Assembly: GCA_902594515.1 (NCBI GenBank)
Contig: CACJML010000001.1
Location: 210,977 to 274,976, forward strand
From: an uncultured SAR86 cluster bacterium
GTDB lineage: Bacteria > Pseudomonadota > Gammaproteobacteria > Magnimaribacterales > D2472
Reading direction: 5' to 3'
DNA: 64,000 nt
Both the position numbers and the translations under genes were made by a program. Shown here piece after piece: positions 56,501 through 64,000 of the stretch. The notes beneath the pieces were generated by a model. That model made no database searches and was not told where the DNA came from. It saw only the letters and a list, made by a program, of their open reading frames with translations. Every line of letters begins with the position of its first letter. Within the stretch, counting starts at the first letter, position 1.

Positions 56501-58591
56501 GTGAATAAATTAAATTTTGATATAAATACGGTTGAATTTGAGTACGGAAATAGAAAATATAAGATTGAAACTGGAAAAGTAGCCAGACAGGCCACAGCCA
56601 GTGTAATGGTATCCTCGGGTGACTTGTCGGTCCTAACTACAGTAGTTGCACAAAAAGATAATGATCCTTTAAAAGATTTTTTTCCTCTTGCAGTTTTTTA
56701 TCAAGAAAAGTTTTACGCAGCTGGCAGAATCCCTGGAGGTTTTTTTAAGAGAGAGGGTAGACCAACCGAAAACGAAACTCTTGTTTCGCGTCTAATCGAT
56801 AGACCTATTAGACCTCTTTTCCCATCTTCATTTACCAATGAAGTTCAGGTGATATGTACAGTAATGTCTGCCGACAAAGATCAAAACCCAGATATTGCTT
56901 CAATGATAGGCGCTAGTGCTGCTTTAAGTATTTCTGGCATCCCTTTTCAAGGGCCAATTGGAGCTGCCCGTGTAGGTTTTATAGATGATAGCTTTGTTAT
57001 TAACCCTTCAAATGAACAACTTAATAGCTCTTACCTTGATATGGTAGTAGCCGGAACTAAGGATGCTGTTCTAATGGTTGAGTCTGAGGCAAAAGAGCTT
57101 GATGAAGACTTAATGTTAGGAGCAGTTTTGTTTGGCCATCAAGAGATGCAGAAAGTAGTTGATGCATGTGATGAATTAAAGTCTAAAGTTAATCCTGATA
57201 TGTGGGAAGTTGAAGAAGTTCCAACAATTAAGGAATACGAAAATCAAATTTCAAGTAATTTCCTTGATGAGATTGAAAATGCCTTTAAAATTGCTGACAA
57301 ATCATCTAGAGGTCAGGCAATCAGCTCAGTCAGAGAAAAAATTAAATCCTCTCATGAAGATCTTGATGAATTAGAGCAAGCTCGATTAATGACGGCCTTT
57401 AAAAATGTTGAGAAATCAGTTGTTAGAAAATCAATTCTTTCTAATCAACCAAGAATTGATGGTCGTGATCTTGATACTGTAAGACCAATCGAGGTCGAAA
57501 CTTCTTTTCTGCAAAAAACACATGGATCCTCATTGTTTACACGTGGTGAGACTCAAGCAATAGTTGCTGCAACATTGGGCAGCACAAAAGATGCACAAAG
57601 AATTGAAAATCTCTCAGGCGAAAGCACTGATGCTTTTATGCTTCATTACAACTTCCCTGGCTACAGTGTTGGTGAAATTAGCTTTCCAGGAGGTCCAAAA
57701 AGAAGAGAAATTGGACATGGCAATTTAGCAAAGAGAGCCATCAAAGCAGTTTTACCTGATCTAGATTCTTTTGGCTATACATTACGCGTTGTTTCTGAAA
57801 TCACAGAATCAAATGGATCAAGCTCAATGGCAACTGTTTGTGGAACCTCTTTATCACTGATGGATGCAGGTGTACCCATAACAAATGCTGTTGCAGGTGT
57901 TGCAATGGGTCTTATTAAAGAAGGTGATGATTTTGCTGTTCTAACAGATATTCTTGGTGATGAAGATCACCTTGGCGATATGGATTTTAAGGTTGCAGGT
58001 ACTGCAGATGGAGTAACCGCGTTGCAAATGGATATTAAAATTGAAGGTATAAATGAGCAGATCATGGATGCTGCACTGGAGAAAGCAAAAGCGGCCAGAA
58101 TGCACATTCTTGATGTTATGAATGCAGTAATAGATAAGCCTAAAGAAGTCTCTGATAATGCCCCTGCGATGAAGAAATTCACTGTGCACCAAGACAAGAT
58201 TAAAGAAATTATTGGTAAAGGTGGTGCTGTTATCAAGAATATACAACAAGAATCAGGTGCATCAGTTGATATAAACGATGATGGAGTGGTCACTATTTTT
58301 GGTGAAAATCAATCTGTGATGCAAGCTGCTTTGAGCATGATAGAAACAATTATTGAAGATCCTGAAGTTAATAAGATTTATGAAGGAAAGGTAGTAAAAA
58401 TTGTTGATTTTGGTGCGTTTGTTAATATTTTGCCTGGCAAGGATGGCTTACTGCATATTTCTGAAATATCTGAAGAAAGAACTGAAAATGTTTCTGACGT
58501 ATTATCAGAGGGTGACTCCATTAAAGTTAAACTAATAGGTTTTGACCGTGGTAAGCTTAAGCTCTCTGCAAAAGCAGTGGATAAAGAATAG
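56501..58591 (+). CDS. pnp: Polyribonucleotide nucleotidyltransferase (PNPase)
   Basis: A phosphorolytic 3'-5' exoribonuclease and degradosome component. Two RNase PH-like cores (about 1-220 and 310-545) flank a helical domain; FNFPGYSVGE-type features appear as HYNFPGYSVGEISFPG, then KH (IIGKGGAVIKNIQ, ~560-615) and S1 (~620-690). The start is GTG after AAGGAAT. 696 aa, normal, but the C-terminal tail that binds RNase E in E. coli is almost absent. Confidence 0.98.
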   Translation: MNKLNFDINTVEFEYGNRKYKIETGKVARQATASVMVSSGDLSVLTTVVAQKDNDPLKDFFPLAVFYQEKFYAAGRIPGGFFKREGRPTENETLVSRLIDRPIRPLFPSSFTNEVQVICTVMSADKDQNPDIASMIGASAALSISGIPFQGPIGAARVGFIDDSFVINPSNEQLNSSYLDMVVAGTKDAVLMVESEAKELDEDLMLGAVLFGHQEMQKVVDACDELKSKVNPDMWEVEEVPTIKEYENQISSNFLDEIENAFKIADKSSRGQAISSVREKIKSSHEDLDELEQARLMTAFKNVEKSVVRKSILSNQPRIDGRDLDTVRPIEVETSFLQKTHGSSLFTRGETQAIVAATLGSTKDAQRIENLSGESTDAFMLHYNFPGYSVGEISFPGGPKRREIGHGNLAKRAIKAVLPDLDSFGYTLRVVSEITESNGSSSMATVCGTSLSLMDAGVPITNAVAGVAMGLIKEGDDFAVLTDILGDEDHLGDMDFKVAGTADGVTALQMDIKIEGINEQIMDAALEKAKAARMHILDVMNAVIDKPKEVSDNAPAMKKFTVHQDKIKEIIGKGGAVIKNIQQESGASVDINDDGVVTIFGENQSVMQAALSMIETIIEDPEVNKIYEGKVVKIVDFGAFVNILPGKDGLLHISEISEERTENVSDVLSEGDSIKVKLIGFDRGKLKLSAKAVDKE

Positions 58592-58639
58592 TCATATTTG
58601 TCAAGTTTTTTGAATTTTCTTATTTAATTTATTTGTTCT

Positions 58640-58660
58640 CCACAAATTTCTGTGGTTTTA
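58640..58660 (+). terminator. Possible weak terminator after pnp
   Basis: A 5-bp stem CCACA / TGTGG with loop AATTTC is followed by TTTTA. The stem is short and the T-run is only four, so efficiency is doubtful and read-through into the next small gene is possible. Confidence 0.35.
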
Positions 58661-58695
58661 TATAGCAATCCAAGCAAAAACCATAGGGGGAAATT

Positions 58696-58914
58696 ATGGA
58701 TAAAGCATTCGGAATGATTAAGGATCTAGTCAGTGACTTAACTGGTATTTTAGTTGGTGTTATTGGTCTAGGTGTTGTAGCAGGAATTGTGTTTGGCGAC
58801 ACATTCTTTTTTGGTGAAGTTCTAGATAACTTACTTAGTGTTGTGCAAACACTTGGTGATAATGGGTTAGTAGGACTGCTAGTTGCTGCGCTCCTTATGA
58901 TGCTTCTTAAGTAA
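58696..58914 (+). CDS. Small membrane protein of unknown function (paralog A)
   Basis: I do not recognise this gene. It encodes 72 aa with a strong AGGGGG ribosome site before the ATG. Residues ~17-38 and ~52-71 form two hydrophobic segments rich in Gly, Val and Leu, joined by a short acidic/polar loop. The middle (VAGIVFGDTFFFGEVLDN) and the LGDNGLVGLL turn recur in the next small gene, so the two are paralogs. It could be a membrane microprotein, a holin-like or bacteriocin-like peptide, or a regulator of a larger complex; nothing in the sequence decides. A perfect palindrome and a strong terminator follow it directly. Confidence 0.75.
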   Translation: MDKAFGMIKDLVSDLTGILVGVIGLGVVAGIVFGDTFFFGEVLDNLLSVVQTLGDNGLVGLLVAALLMMLLK

Positions 58915-58919
58915 TCTAA

Positions 58920-58937
58920 CTTAAGTATATACTTAAG
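58920..58937. repeat. Perfect 18-bp palindrome
   Basis: CTTAAGTATATACTTAAG is identical to its reverse complement. It lies 5 nt after the stop codon of small gene A; its last base is the first base of the following terminator stem. CTTAAG also occurs once more at 58906-58911. A dimeric DNA-binding protein could bind here, or it is fortuitous in AT-rich DNA. Confidence 0.7.
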
Positions 58938-58974
58938 CATCTGATAGGGTTTTTCCCTATTAGATGCTTTTATT
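58937..58974 (+). terminator. Strong intrinsic terminator after small gene A
   Basis: A 13-bp stem (58937-58949 with 58955-58967, one G-U pair) has a TTTTT loop and is followed by TTTTATT. The best terminator in the window. It ends the transcript of small gene A and lies just before the likely start of small gene B. Confidence 0.85.
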
Positions 58975-58978
58975 AATC

Positions 58979-59224
58979 ATGTTTAAGATAAAAAAGCTCA
59001 AACTTTCACTTAAATCAATAAGAAAGTTCTTTAGAAGATTAACAGATGTCTTGATTCCAATTGTTGCGGTTTCTTTATTGTTAGGGATAATCTTCGGGAT
59101 TGATGCACCATTTGTCGGAAACGTTTATACAAATGTAGCAGAAATCATTGGCCTGATTGGACAGGATGGCCTTCTTGCTTTAATTTCAATAATTATAATT
59201 CTTGCTTATCTGAAGAAAAAATAA
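58979..59224 (+). CDS. Small membrane protein of unknown function (paralog B)
   Basis: Not recognised as a known family. From the ATG at 58979 it is 81 aa: a strongly basic N-terminus (FKIKKLKLSLKSIRKFFRR) followed by two hydrophobic segments (~23-41 and ~58-77) and a KKK end. The core aligns with small gene A: LT-x-x-L, GI-FG, F-x-G-x-V, then N, and LIGQDGLLAL against TLGDNGLVGL. The earlier in-frame ATG at 58964 lies inside the terminator stem, so I prefer 58979, although neither has a good ribosome site. Its stop codon ends 1 nt before the 3' end of the opposite-strand tRNA-Met. Confidence 0.65.
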   Translation: MFKIKKLKLSLKSIRKFFRRLTDVLIPIVAVSLLLGIIFGIDAPFVGNVYTNVAEIIGLIGQDGLLALISIIIILAYLKKK

Positions 59225-59225
59225 C

Positions 59226-59302
59226 TGGTGGCTATGGGTGGAATTGAACCACCGACCCCGGCGTTATGAGTGCCGTGCTCTAACCGACTGAGCTACATAG
59301 CC
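59226..59302 (-). tRNA. tRNA-Met (CAT, elongator)
   Basis: Acceptor GGCTATG/CATAGCC, D arm GCTC...GAGC, anticodon loop CTCATAA, T arm GGTGG/CCACC around TTCAATT, discriminator A and encoded CCA. The acceptor and D arm resemble elongator Met rather than the lysidine-modified Ile tRNA. The anticodon stem CGGCA/CGCCG has an A31-C39 mismatch next to the loop. It follows ychF on the same strand and has its own promoter. Confidence 0.93.
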
Positions 59303-59312
59303 ATGATGAGCA

Positions 59313-59340
59313 ATGATATCCGTATCAAATTCCATGTCAA
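59313..59340 (-). promoter_or_regulatory. Near-consensus promoter for tRNA-Met
   Basis: On the minus strand TTGACA (59340-59335) is followed after 16 nt by TATCAT (59318-59313), five of six for the -10. The predicted start is a few bases before the tRNA. The -35 box contains the ychF stop codon. Confidence 0.7.
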
Positions 59341-60422
59341 ACATTAAATTTAAATAAGATTACATCACCATCTTGAACAATATAATCCTTACCCTCAAGC
59401 CTTAAAGCACCTTCTTGACGAGCGCCATGGTTTCCAGAATATTTAATAAAATGATCGTATGAGACCACTTCAGCTTTAATAAATCCCTTCTTAAAATCTG
59501 TATGAATTACACCGGCAGCCTGGGGAGCCAAAGACCCTTTCTTGATGGTCCAAGCTCTCGATTCTTTTGGGCCACTAGTAAAGTAAGTTTGTAAACCAAG
59601 TATCTCAAAGCCAGCTCTAATTATTGAATTTAGTGCTGGCTCATTCAATCCTAAGAGATTCAGATATTCCTTACGCTCCTCTTTATCAAGAGTAGCAATT
59701 TCATATTCCTGCTCAATCACAACAGGAATAAACTGAATAGAATTTTCAATACACCATTGATTTATTTCAGTTTGATGATTTAGGTTTTCATTCTCTGAGA
59801 TATTTCCAATAACAAAAAATGGTTTAGATGTAAGGAGATTAAAAGTTGAAATGATTTCATTATCTTCATCTGAATATAAATTTAAATTTATGTGATTAGT
59901 ATTGGATATTTCCTCAATGACTCTCTGAATTATTTGGACCTCTTTTTTAATACGGTCGTCATTCGATTTAATTAGCTTCTTATTTTTTTCTTCTCTTTTG
60001 TTAAGTGTTTGTATATCAGCAAGGGCTAGCTCTGTGAGTATCACCTCTAGATCATCCACGGGGTTAATTTTTCCATTTACATGGGTAATATTTTCATTTT
60101 CAAAACATCTAACAACATGAACAATCGCGTTTACTTCTCTAATATTTGCTAGAAAAGCATTTCCAAGGCCTTCCCCATGTGATGCTCCTTTTACAAGTCC
60201 TGCAATATCCACAAATGTAGTTGAGGCATGAATTAATTGCTTAGATTGAGAAATTTTGTGTATTTTTTCTAGCCTTTCATCAGGAACATTAACTATCCCA
60301 ATATTCGGCTCTATGGTGCAGAAAGGAAAATTTTCAGCTGCAATAGCAGATTCTGTTAATGCATTAAAAAGTGTTGATTTGCCAACATTTGGTAGGCCAA
60401 CGATTCCACATTTGAATCCCAT
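59337..60422 (-). CDS. ychF: Redox-regulated ATPase YchF (Obg-like)
   Basis: A universally conserved P-loop NTPase of the Obg group that prefers ATP and binds ribosomes; its role is in translation or stress response. Walker A is GLPNVGKST, the switch region has NFPFCTIEPN, and the C-terminal TGS domain ends DGDVILFKFNV. 361 aa, normal. ATG start 9 nt after pth, the usual rplY-pth-ychF order. Confidence 0.97.
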   Translation of the reverse strand: MGFKCGIVGLPNVGKSTLFNALTESAIAAENFPFCTIEPNIGIVNVPDERLEKIHKISQSKQLIHASTTFVDIAGLVKGASHGEGLGNAFLANIREVNAIVHVVRCFENENITHVNGKINPVDDLEVILTELALADIQTLNKREEKNKKLIKSNDDRIKKEVQIIQRVIEEISNTNHINLNLYSDEDNEIISTFNLLTSKPFFVIGNISENENLNHQTEINQWCIENSIQFIPVVIEQEYEIATLDKEERKEYLNLLGLNEPALNSIIRAGFEILGLQTYFTSGPKESRAWTIKKGSLAPQAAGVIHTDFKKGFIKAEVVSYDHFIKYSGNHGARQEGALRLEGKDYIVQDGDVILFKFNV

Positions 60423-60431
60423 ATTTAATAA

Positions 60432-61004
60432 TTAGTTTGTGTTAATTTTTTTTTGAAATTCATCTATTCCATTATCAATAAGAACAGGAATCATATTATT
60501 GATTATTTTATATGCCTTCTTGATAGAGTCTTTCTCAGTTGGTTTGAACTTGCTAAGAACCCACTTTGTTACATCTTCTTTTGATCCTGGGTGAGAAATA
60601 CCAATTCTTAATCTATAAAAATTTGATCCTATTAAATGAATAATGTCTCTGATACCATTATGCCCCCCATGACCGCCTCCAAATTTAAATTTCAACTTAC
60701 CTGTTTCCAAGTCAAGGTCATCGTAAATGACAATTAGTTGTTCAGGTTTTATTTTATTTTTTTTTATTATCTTTAGAGCAGTTTTTCCAGATTCATTCAC
60801 ATATGATTCACTTGCATACCATTGAAATAGTCCATTATGAGATTCAAAAGCTGCAGCAAGTATGGATTTATTTGGAGATATAGGCGCTTTGAGATCTTTA
60901 GCTAAGCTTAAAATATAATCTTTGCCAACATTATGGCGCTGAAGATCGTATTTTGAACCAGGATTTCCTAAACCAAGAAAAAAGATTTTTTGAGTTTGTG
61001 CCAA
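60432..61004 (-). CDS. pth: Peptidyl-tRNA hydrolase
   Basis: Recycles peptidyl-tRNAs dropped from ribosomes. GLGNPGSKYDLQRHNVG carries the catalytic His; the later IVIYDDLDL with Asp and GGGHGGHNGIRDII are diagnostic. 190 aa, normal. The start is a TTG placed immediately after the rplY stop codon; no in-frame ATG exists near the conserved N-terminus. Confidence 0.96.
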   Translation of the reverse strand: MAQTQKIFFLGLGNPGSKYDLQRHNVGKDYILSLAKDLKAPISPNKSILAAAFESHNGLFQWYASESYVNESGKTALKIIKKNKIKPEQLIVIYDDLDLETGKLKFKFGGGHGGHNGIRDIIHLIGSNFYRLRIGISHPGSKEDVTKWVLSKFKPTEKDSIKKAYKIINNMIPVLIDNGIDEFQKKINTN

Positions 61005-61715
61005 TTATTCAGCTGATGTTTCTTCAGCAGAATCTTCACTTTCAGCTGGTGCATCTTCAGATGCTGACTCACCTTCATCAGTTGATGCATCTTCACCTTC
61101 AGCCTCATCCTCAATGATAGGCTCTTCTTCAACAATTTCCTTCGGTGTGACTACATTAACAACCATTTGATCATTGCTTTCATCTAGATTTGGTATTTCA
61201 ACTCCCTCACCCAAGGAAAGTTCGGTGAGCCTTATTGAATCATTCAGCTTAAGCTCTAAAACATCAACATCAATTGATTCAGGAATATTTGAAGCCAAGC
61301 AAGAGATTTCTATCTCTCTAATTGCTTTTGTTAATACGCCACCTTCCATTTTAACGCCATGGCATTCTTCTTCATTAATGAATTTAACTGGTACAGTAAC
61401 CTTGAGTTTGGTTTTGCTTGATACTCTTTGAAAGTCAGCATGTAACAACTTGCCTTTTTCAGGTTCTCTTTGAAGCTCTTTTAAAACAACCTTTTCTTCA
61501 TTACCGTCAAGGATAATTTTAAGAACCTGTGTATAAAAAAGTTCTGATTCACAAGCCTTTGTAATTTCATTTAGAGGGACTTTAATATTTTTTGTATCCT
61601 CATTGTTCCCATATATAACGGCAGGAACCATTGAATCTTCTCTTCTAATTTCTCTATTCTTATTGGTTCCAGTTCTTAATCGCGCATCTGCATTTAAAAT
61701 AATCTCGTTACTCAT
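61005..61715 (-). CDS. rplY: 50S ribosomal protein L25 (CTC form)
   Basis: Binds 5S rRNA in the large subunit. The N-terminal L25 domain (~1-95) has RTGTNKNREIRREDSMVPAV and a C-terminal beta domain follows (~100-190). The last 45 residues are very acidic (Glu, Ser, Ala). 236 aa marks the long CTC form, not the 94-aa E. coli L25. ATG start 11 nt after prs. Confidence 0.95.
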   Translation of the reverse strand: MSNEIILNADARLRTGTNKNREIRREDSMVPAVIYGNNEDTKNIKVPLNEITKACESELFYTQVLKIILDGNEEKVVLKELQREPEKGKLLHADFQRVSSKTKLKVTVPVKFINEEECHGVKMEGGVLTKAIREIEISCLASNIPESIDVDVLELKLNDSIRLTELSLGEGVEIPNLDESNDQMVVNVVTPKEIVEEEPIIEDEAEGEDASTDEGESASEDAPAESEDSAEETSAE

Positions 61716-61726
61716 TTTCTTTCCGG

Positions 61727-62686
61727 TTATAGGAAGAGTGCGCTCAGCGACTCCTCGTTATTCAATCTTCTAATGCACTCAGCAATAGTGGGTGCAAGAG
61801 AAATGACGCGTATTTTACTGCATTTTTCTGCTTCTTGCGAAAGAGGAATTGAATTTGTTACAACTAATTCATCAATTGATGAATCATTGATTCTCTCAAT
61901 TGCAGGACCGGAAAGTACAGGATGAGTAATATAAGCTTTAACCTTTGATGCGCCAGCATCTTTCAAGGCCTGTGCTGCATTACACAAGGTTCCTGCAGTG
62001 TCAATAATATCATCTGGCACAATGCAAGTTTTTCCCTCAACGTCACCAATAATATTCATTACTTCTGATTCATTTGCAGCCGCTCTTCGTTTATCAATAA
62101 TTGCAAGGTCAGATTCATCTAGAAATTTTGCAAGAGCGCGAGATCTAACTACTCCACCTACATCTGGAGAAACAACAATTAATTTTTCATTTGCGCTTGG
62201 ACTTCTTTTGATATCATCAACCATAATCTTGGTTGCATAAACATTATCTGCAGGCATATCAAAAAATCCTTGAATTGTTTCAGAATGAAGATCTACTGTA
62301 AGAACTCTTTGAATTCCCACTTGATTGAGCATGTCTGCTACAACCTTTGCACTGATTGGTACTCTTGCTGATCTAACTCTCCTGTCCTGTCTTGCGTAAC
62401 CAAAATAGGGGATGATGGCAGTAATTCTCGAAGCAGAAGACCTCTTTAGTGCATCAGCCAATAGCATTAACTCCATTATGTTTGCATTAGACGGCTGACA
62501 AGTTGATTGAATTATAAATGTTTCATGTCCTCTAACATTTTCAAGCAACTCAACTCTTATTTCGCCATCTGAGAATTTGCTGACCTCGACCTTACCAAGA
62601 TCTTGTCCCAAAATAGATGCAACTTCTGATGCAAGGACTGGGGTCGCATTCCCAGAAAAAATATCTAAACTAGATTTACTAAACAT
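61727..62686 (-). CDS. prs: Ribose-phosphate pyrophosphokinase
   Basis: Makes PRPP from ribose 5-phosphate and ATP for nucleotide, histidine and tryptophan synthesis. Motifs are [16 protein letters not shown], the DLHSE metal site, [14 protein letters not shown] and the PRPP-binding DDIIDTAGT. 319 aa, normal. ATG start, 6 nt after the 3' end of tRNA-Gln, which lies between ispE and prs as in pseudomonads. Confidence 0.98.
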   Translation of the reverse strand: MFSKSSLDIFSGNATPVLASEVASILGQDLGKVEVSKFSDGEIRVELLENVRGHETFIIQSTCQPSNANIMELMLLADALKRSSASRITAIIPYFGYARQDRRVRSARVPISAKVVADMLNQVGIQRVLTVDLHSETIQGFFDMPADNVYATKIMVDDIKRSPSANEKLIVVSPDVGGVVRSRALAKFLDESDLAIIDKRRAAANESEVMNIIGDVEGKTCIVPDDIIDTAGTLCNAAQALKDAGASKVKAYITHPVLSGPAIERINDSSIDELVVTNSIPLSQEAEKCSKIRVISLAPTIAECIRRLNNEESLSALFL

Positions 62687-62692
62687 TTTAAT

Positions 62693-62767
62693 TGGCTGGG
62701 GTGGTAGGATTCGAACCTACGCATGACGGGATCAAAACCCGTTGCCTTACCGCTTGGCCACACCCCA
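62693..62767 (-). tRNA. tRNA-Gln (TTG)
   Basis: Acceptor TGGGGTG/CACCCCA with the weak first U-A pair typical of tRNA-Gln, anticodon stem ACGGG/CCCGT with loop TTTTGAT, T arm GTAGG/CCTAC around TTCGAAT, discriminator G and encoded CCA. Its first base directly follows the ispE stop codon. A weak promoter-like pair (TTGAAC, 16 nt, TATTAA) lies inside the ispE end; otherwise it is cut from the ispE-prs transcript. Confidence 0.97.
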
Positions 62768-63598
62768 TTAATTATCATTAATAGGTGAGTATTGTAATGG
62801 TTCAACATTAAAGAATCTCCAATTATTTGGAATTTTTTTTACAAATTCACTAACTTCAAGCTCATTTTTGTAGAAACAGAAGTGCGAAGAACCTGTTCCA
62901 GTAATAGCGAATTCTAAATTAAACTCTTCTTCTGACTGACTAAAAAAATCACTTATCACAGGGAATTTTTTATTAAAAATATACTGGAAATCATTATGTT
63001 TGCCAGAAATTTTTTTATCACTTTGAATTCTTCTCTGGGCTTGGAGCTCATCAAACATCTCTTTTGTTGAAACATGAATATTTGGATATATCAGAAGTAT
63101 TTTTGAATTAATTGAATCACATGGAGACAATATTTCTCCAAATCCAGACACATGAGCATTCTCGCCATTGATGAAGAATGGAATATCAGCACCTAGTTCT
63201 GCACCAAGGTGGGTTAATTCAATACGGGATAAGTTTAATTTAAATAAATCATTTAAGCCTACCAAAGTTGAGGCAGCATTTGAGCTGCCACCACCTAATC
63301 CTGCGCCCATGGGAATGTTCTTTATAACAGTAACCTCACAACCCAAGTCTTCATCAACAGCTTCTTGAAGCTTTAAAAATGCATCCAGAATAATATTTTT
63401 ATTCAAAAAGCTTTTATCTTTAACGTTTGATCTTAGAGAAATATTTTTATTGTTCATTTTTTTTATAGTGATTTCATCAAATAGGTTTATTAGCTGAAAT
63501 CTTGATTCTATATTATGAAAGCCATCAGACCTTTTTTTATCAACTTTAAGGAAAAGATTAATTTTTGCAGGTGAAAAAGTTGAGTTAGAGAGAGACAT
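62768..63598 (-). CDS. ispE: 4-diphosphocytidyl-2-C-methyl-D-erythritol kinase
   Basis: A GHMP kinase of the MEP isoprenoid pathway, three steps after dxr. The ATP-binding loop is PMGAGLGGGSSNAAST, with the N-terminal SPAKINLFLKV and the catalytic Asp in GADIPFFINGENA. 276 aa, normal. ATG start overlaps lolB by 14 nt; the stop abuts tRNA-Gln with no gap. Confidence 0.96.
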   Translation of the reverse strand: MSLSNSTFSPAKINLFLKVDKKRSDGFHNIESRFQLINLFDEITIKKMNNKNISLRSNVKDKSFLNKNIILDAFLKLQEAVDEDLGCEVTVIKNIPMGAGLGGGSSNAASTLVGLNDLFKLNLSRIELTHLGAELGADIPFFINGENAHVSGFGEILSPCDSINSKILLIYPNIHVSTKEMFDELQAQRRIQSDKKISGKHNDFQYIFNKKFPVISDFFSQSEEEFNLEFAITGTGSSHFCFYKNELEVSEFVKKIPNNWRFFNVEPLQYSPINDN

Positions 63599-64000
63599 TT
63601 CTTAGAAATCCATTTGCTTCAAGATTCAATGTTGAAATTTTAAACATTATTTTTCCTTCATTAAATTTACATGTATAGCCATCAGTTATAACTAATTTTT
63701 TATTAATCAAGCAGCTCCTTGTATTTGAAATAATATTCATTTTGTCTAGTTCAATAAGCACATCTTGTTCTAAATAATTAAAAAAGTTTTCCTGAAAAAT
63801 AAAATTTTCATTGAATTTAATGTCATATTCAAAAATGGTACCAATTAACGGCCTATAAAGTTGTATAATAAATTCATTATTTGTGTACTTTATGAGCATA
63901 TTTGATCTTAATATCTCTTTGTTATAGCTAATCTCAACTTTACCTTGATATTTTATATATTTGTCAGCATTAAATGTTGCACATGAAGAAAGCAAAAAAA
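63585..64000 (-). CDS. lolB: Probable outer-membrane lipoprotein LolB (5' partial)
   Basis: The frame is open to the right edge of the window, so most of the signal peptide is missing. The visible start contains a lipobox, LLSSC, with the expected Cys. About 130 residues follow, mostly beta strand, without an obvious enzyme motif. Its position before ispE and overlap with it (lolB-ispE-prs) is the main reason for the name; LolB inserts lipoproteins into the outer membrane. The mature protein is shorter than E. coli LolB (~185 aa), and sequence similarity is weak, so this is context-led. Confidence 0.6.
   Translation of the reverse strand, partial: FLLSSCATFNADKYIKYQGKVEISYNKEILRSNMLIKYTNNEFIIQLYRPLIGTIFEYDIKFNENFIFQENFFNYLEQDVLIELDKMNIISNTRSCLINKKLVITDGYTCKFNEGKIMFKISTLNLEANGFLRNVSL

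Noticed and set aside
57967-58293. Open frames of about 100 codons antisense to pnp
   Set aside because: Pnp is fully conserved here, and the antisense frames show no start signal or known motif. The same applies to antisense frames in carB, ftsH and infB.
58659-58664. TATATA upstream of small gene A as a -10 box
   Set aside because: The only -35-like TTGTTC is 20 nt away, too far; the promoter of this gene remains unidentified.

Overview
The window is a contiguous piece of an AT-rich, very compact gammaproteobacterial chromosome. The gene order is classic for that class: dxr-rseP-bamA-skp-lpxD-fabZ-lpxA-lpxB-rnhB-dnaE-accA-tilS, then pepA-valS divergent from lptFG, map-glnD-dapD, carAB-greA, rlmE-ftsH-glmM-tpiA-secG, tRNA-rimP-nusA-infB-rbfA-truB-rpsO-pnp, and lolB-ispE-tRNA-prs-rplY-pth-ychF. 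The low GC content, near absence of intergenic DNA, frequent TTG starts and many overlapping genes suggest a streamlined marine lineage of the SAR86 type. That placement is an inference, not a database result. I see no mobile element, CRISPR array, rRNA or prophage.

Layout. 1-14.6 kb (+): isoprenoid synthesis (dxr, partial), envelope biogenesis (rseP, bamA, skp), lipid A and fatty-acid enzymes (lpxD, fabZ, lpxA, lpxB, accA), rnhB, dnaE and tilS. 14.6-26.9 kb: a more accessory stretch with a PaaG-like crotonase, leuA (-), a divergent holD-like gene plus rimI, a YheT-type hydrolase and glutathione peroxidase (-), an ElaA acetyltransferase fused to a membrane-anchored parvulin-like protein, a HupE/UreJ-like membrane protein, an LLM-class oxidoreductase, gloA, and three arginine succinyltransferase pathway genes (astA, astD, astB). 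26.9-33.2 kb: valS and pepA (-), divergent from lptF and a shortened lptG. 33.2-40.5 kb: an RDD protein (-), a POT peptide transporter (+), then dapE, dapD, glnD and map (-). 40.7-50.4 kb (+): carAB, greA, rlmE, ftsH, glmM, tpiA and secG. 50.4-50.7 kb: two divergent tRNA genes, Leu(GAG) and fMet. 50.7-58.6 kb (+): the rimP-nusA-infB-rbfA-truB-rpsO-pnp translation and RNA cluster. 58.7-59.2 kb: two paralogous small membrane proteins of unknown function. 59.2-64 kb (-): lolB (partial), ispE, tRNA-Gln, prs, rplY, pth, ychF and tRNA-Met.

No intergenic stretch exceeds 300 bases without an RNA or protein gene. All five convergent protein-gene junctions overlap at their stop codons by 4-11 nt. The features most worth a second look are: the ElaA-parvulin fusion; the tandem small membrane proteins with a perfect 18-bp palindrome and strong terminator; an LptG lacking most of its periplasmic domain; a cryptic HolD where HolC is missing from its usual pepA-valS site; a calcium-loop-like insertion in BamA; a possible pseudoknot in the rpsO leader; and an initiator tRNA with a U1-U72 mismatch.
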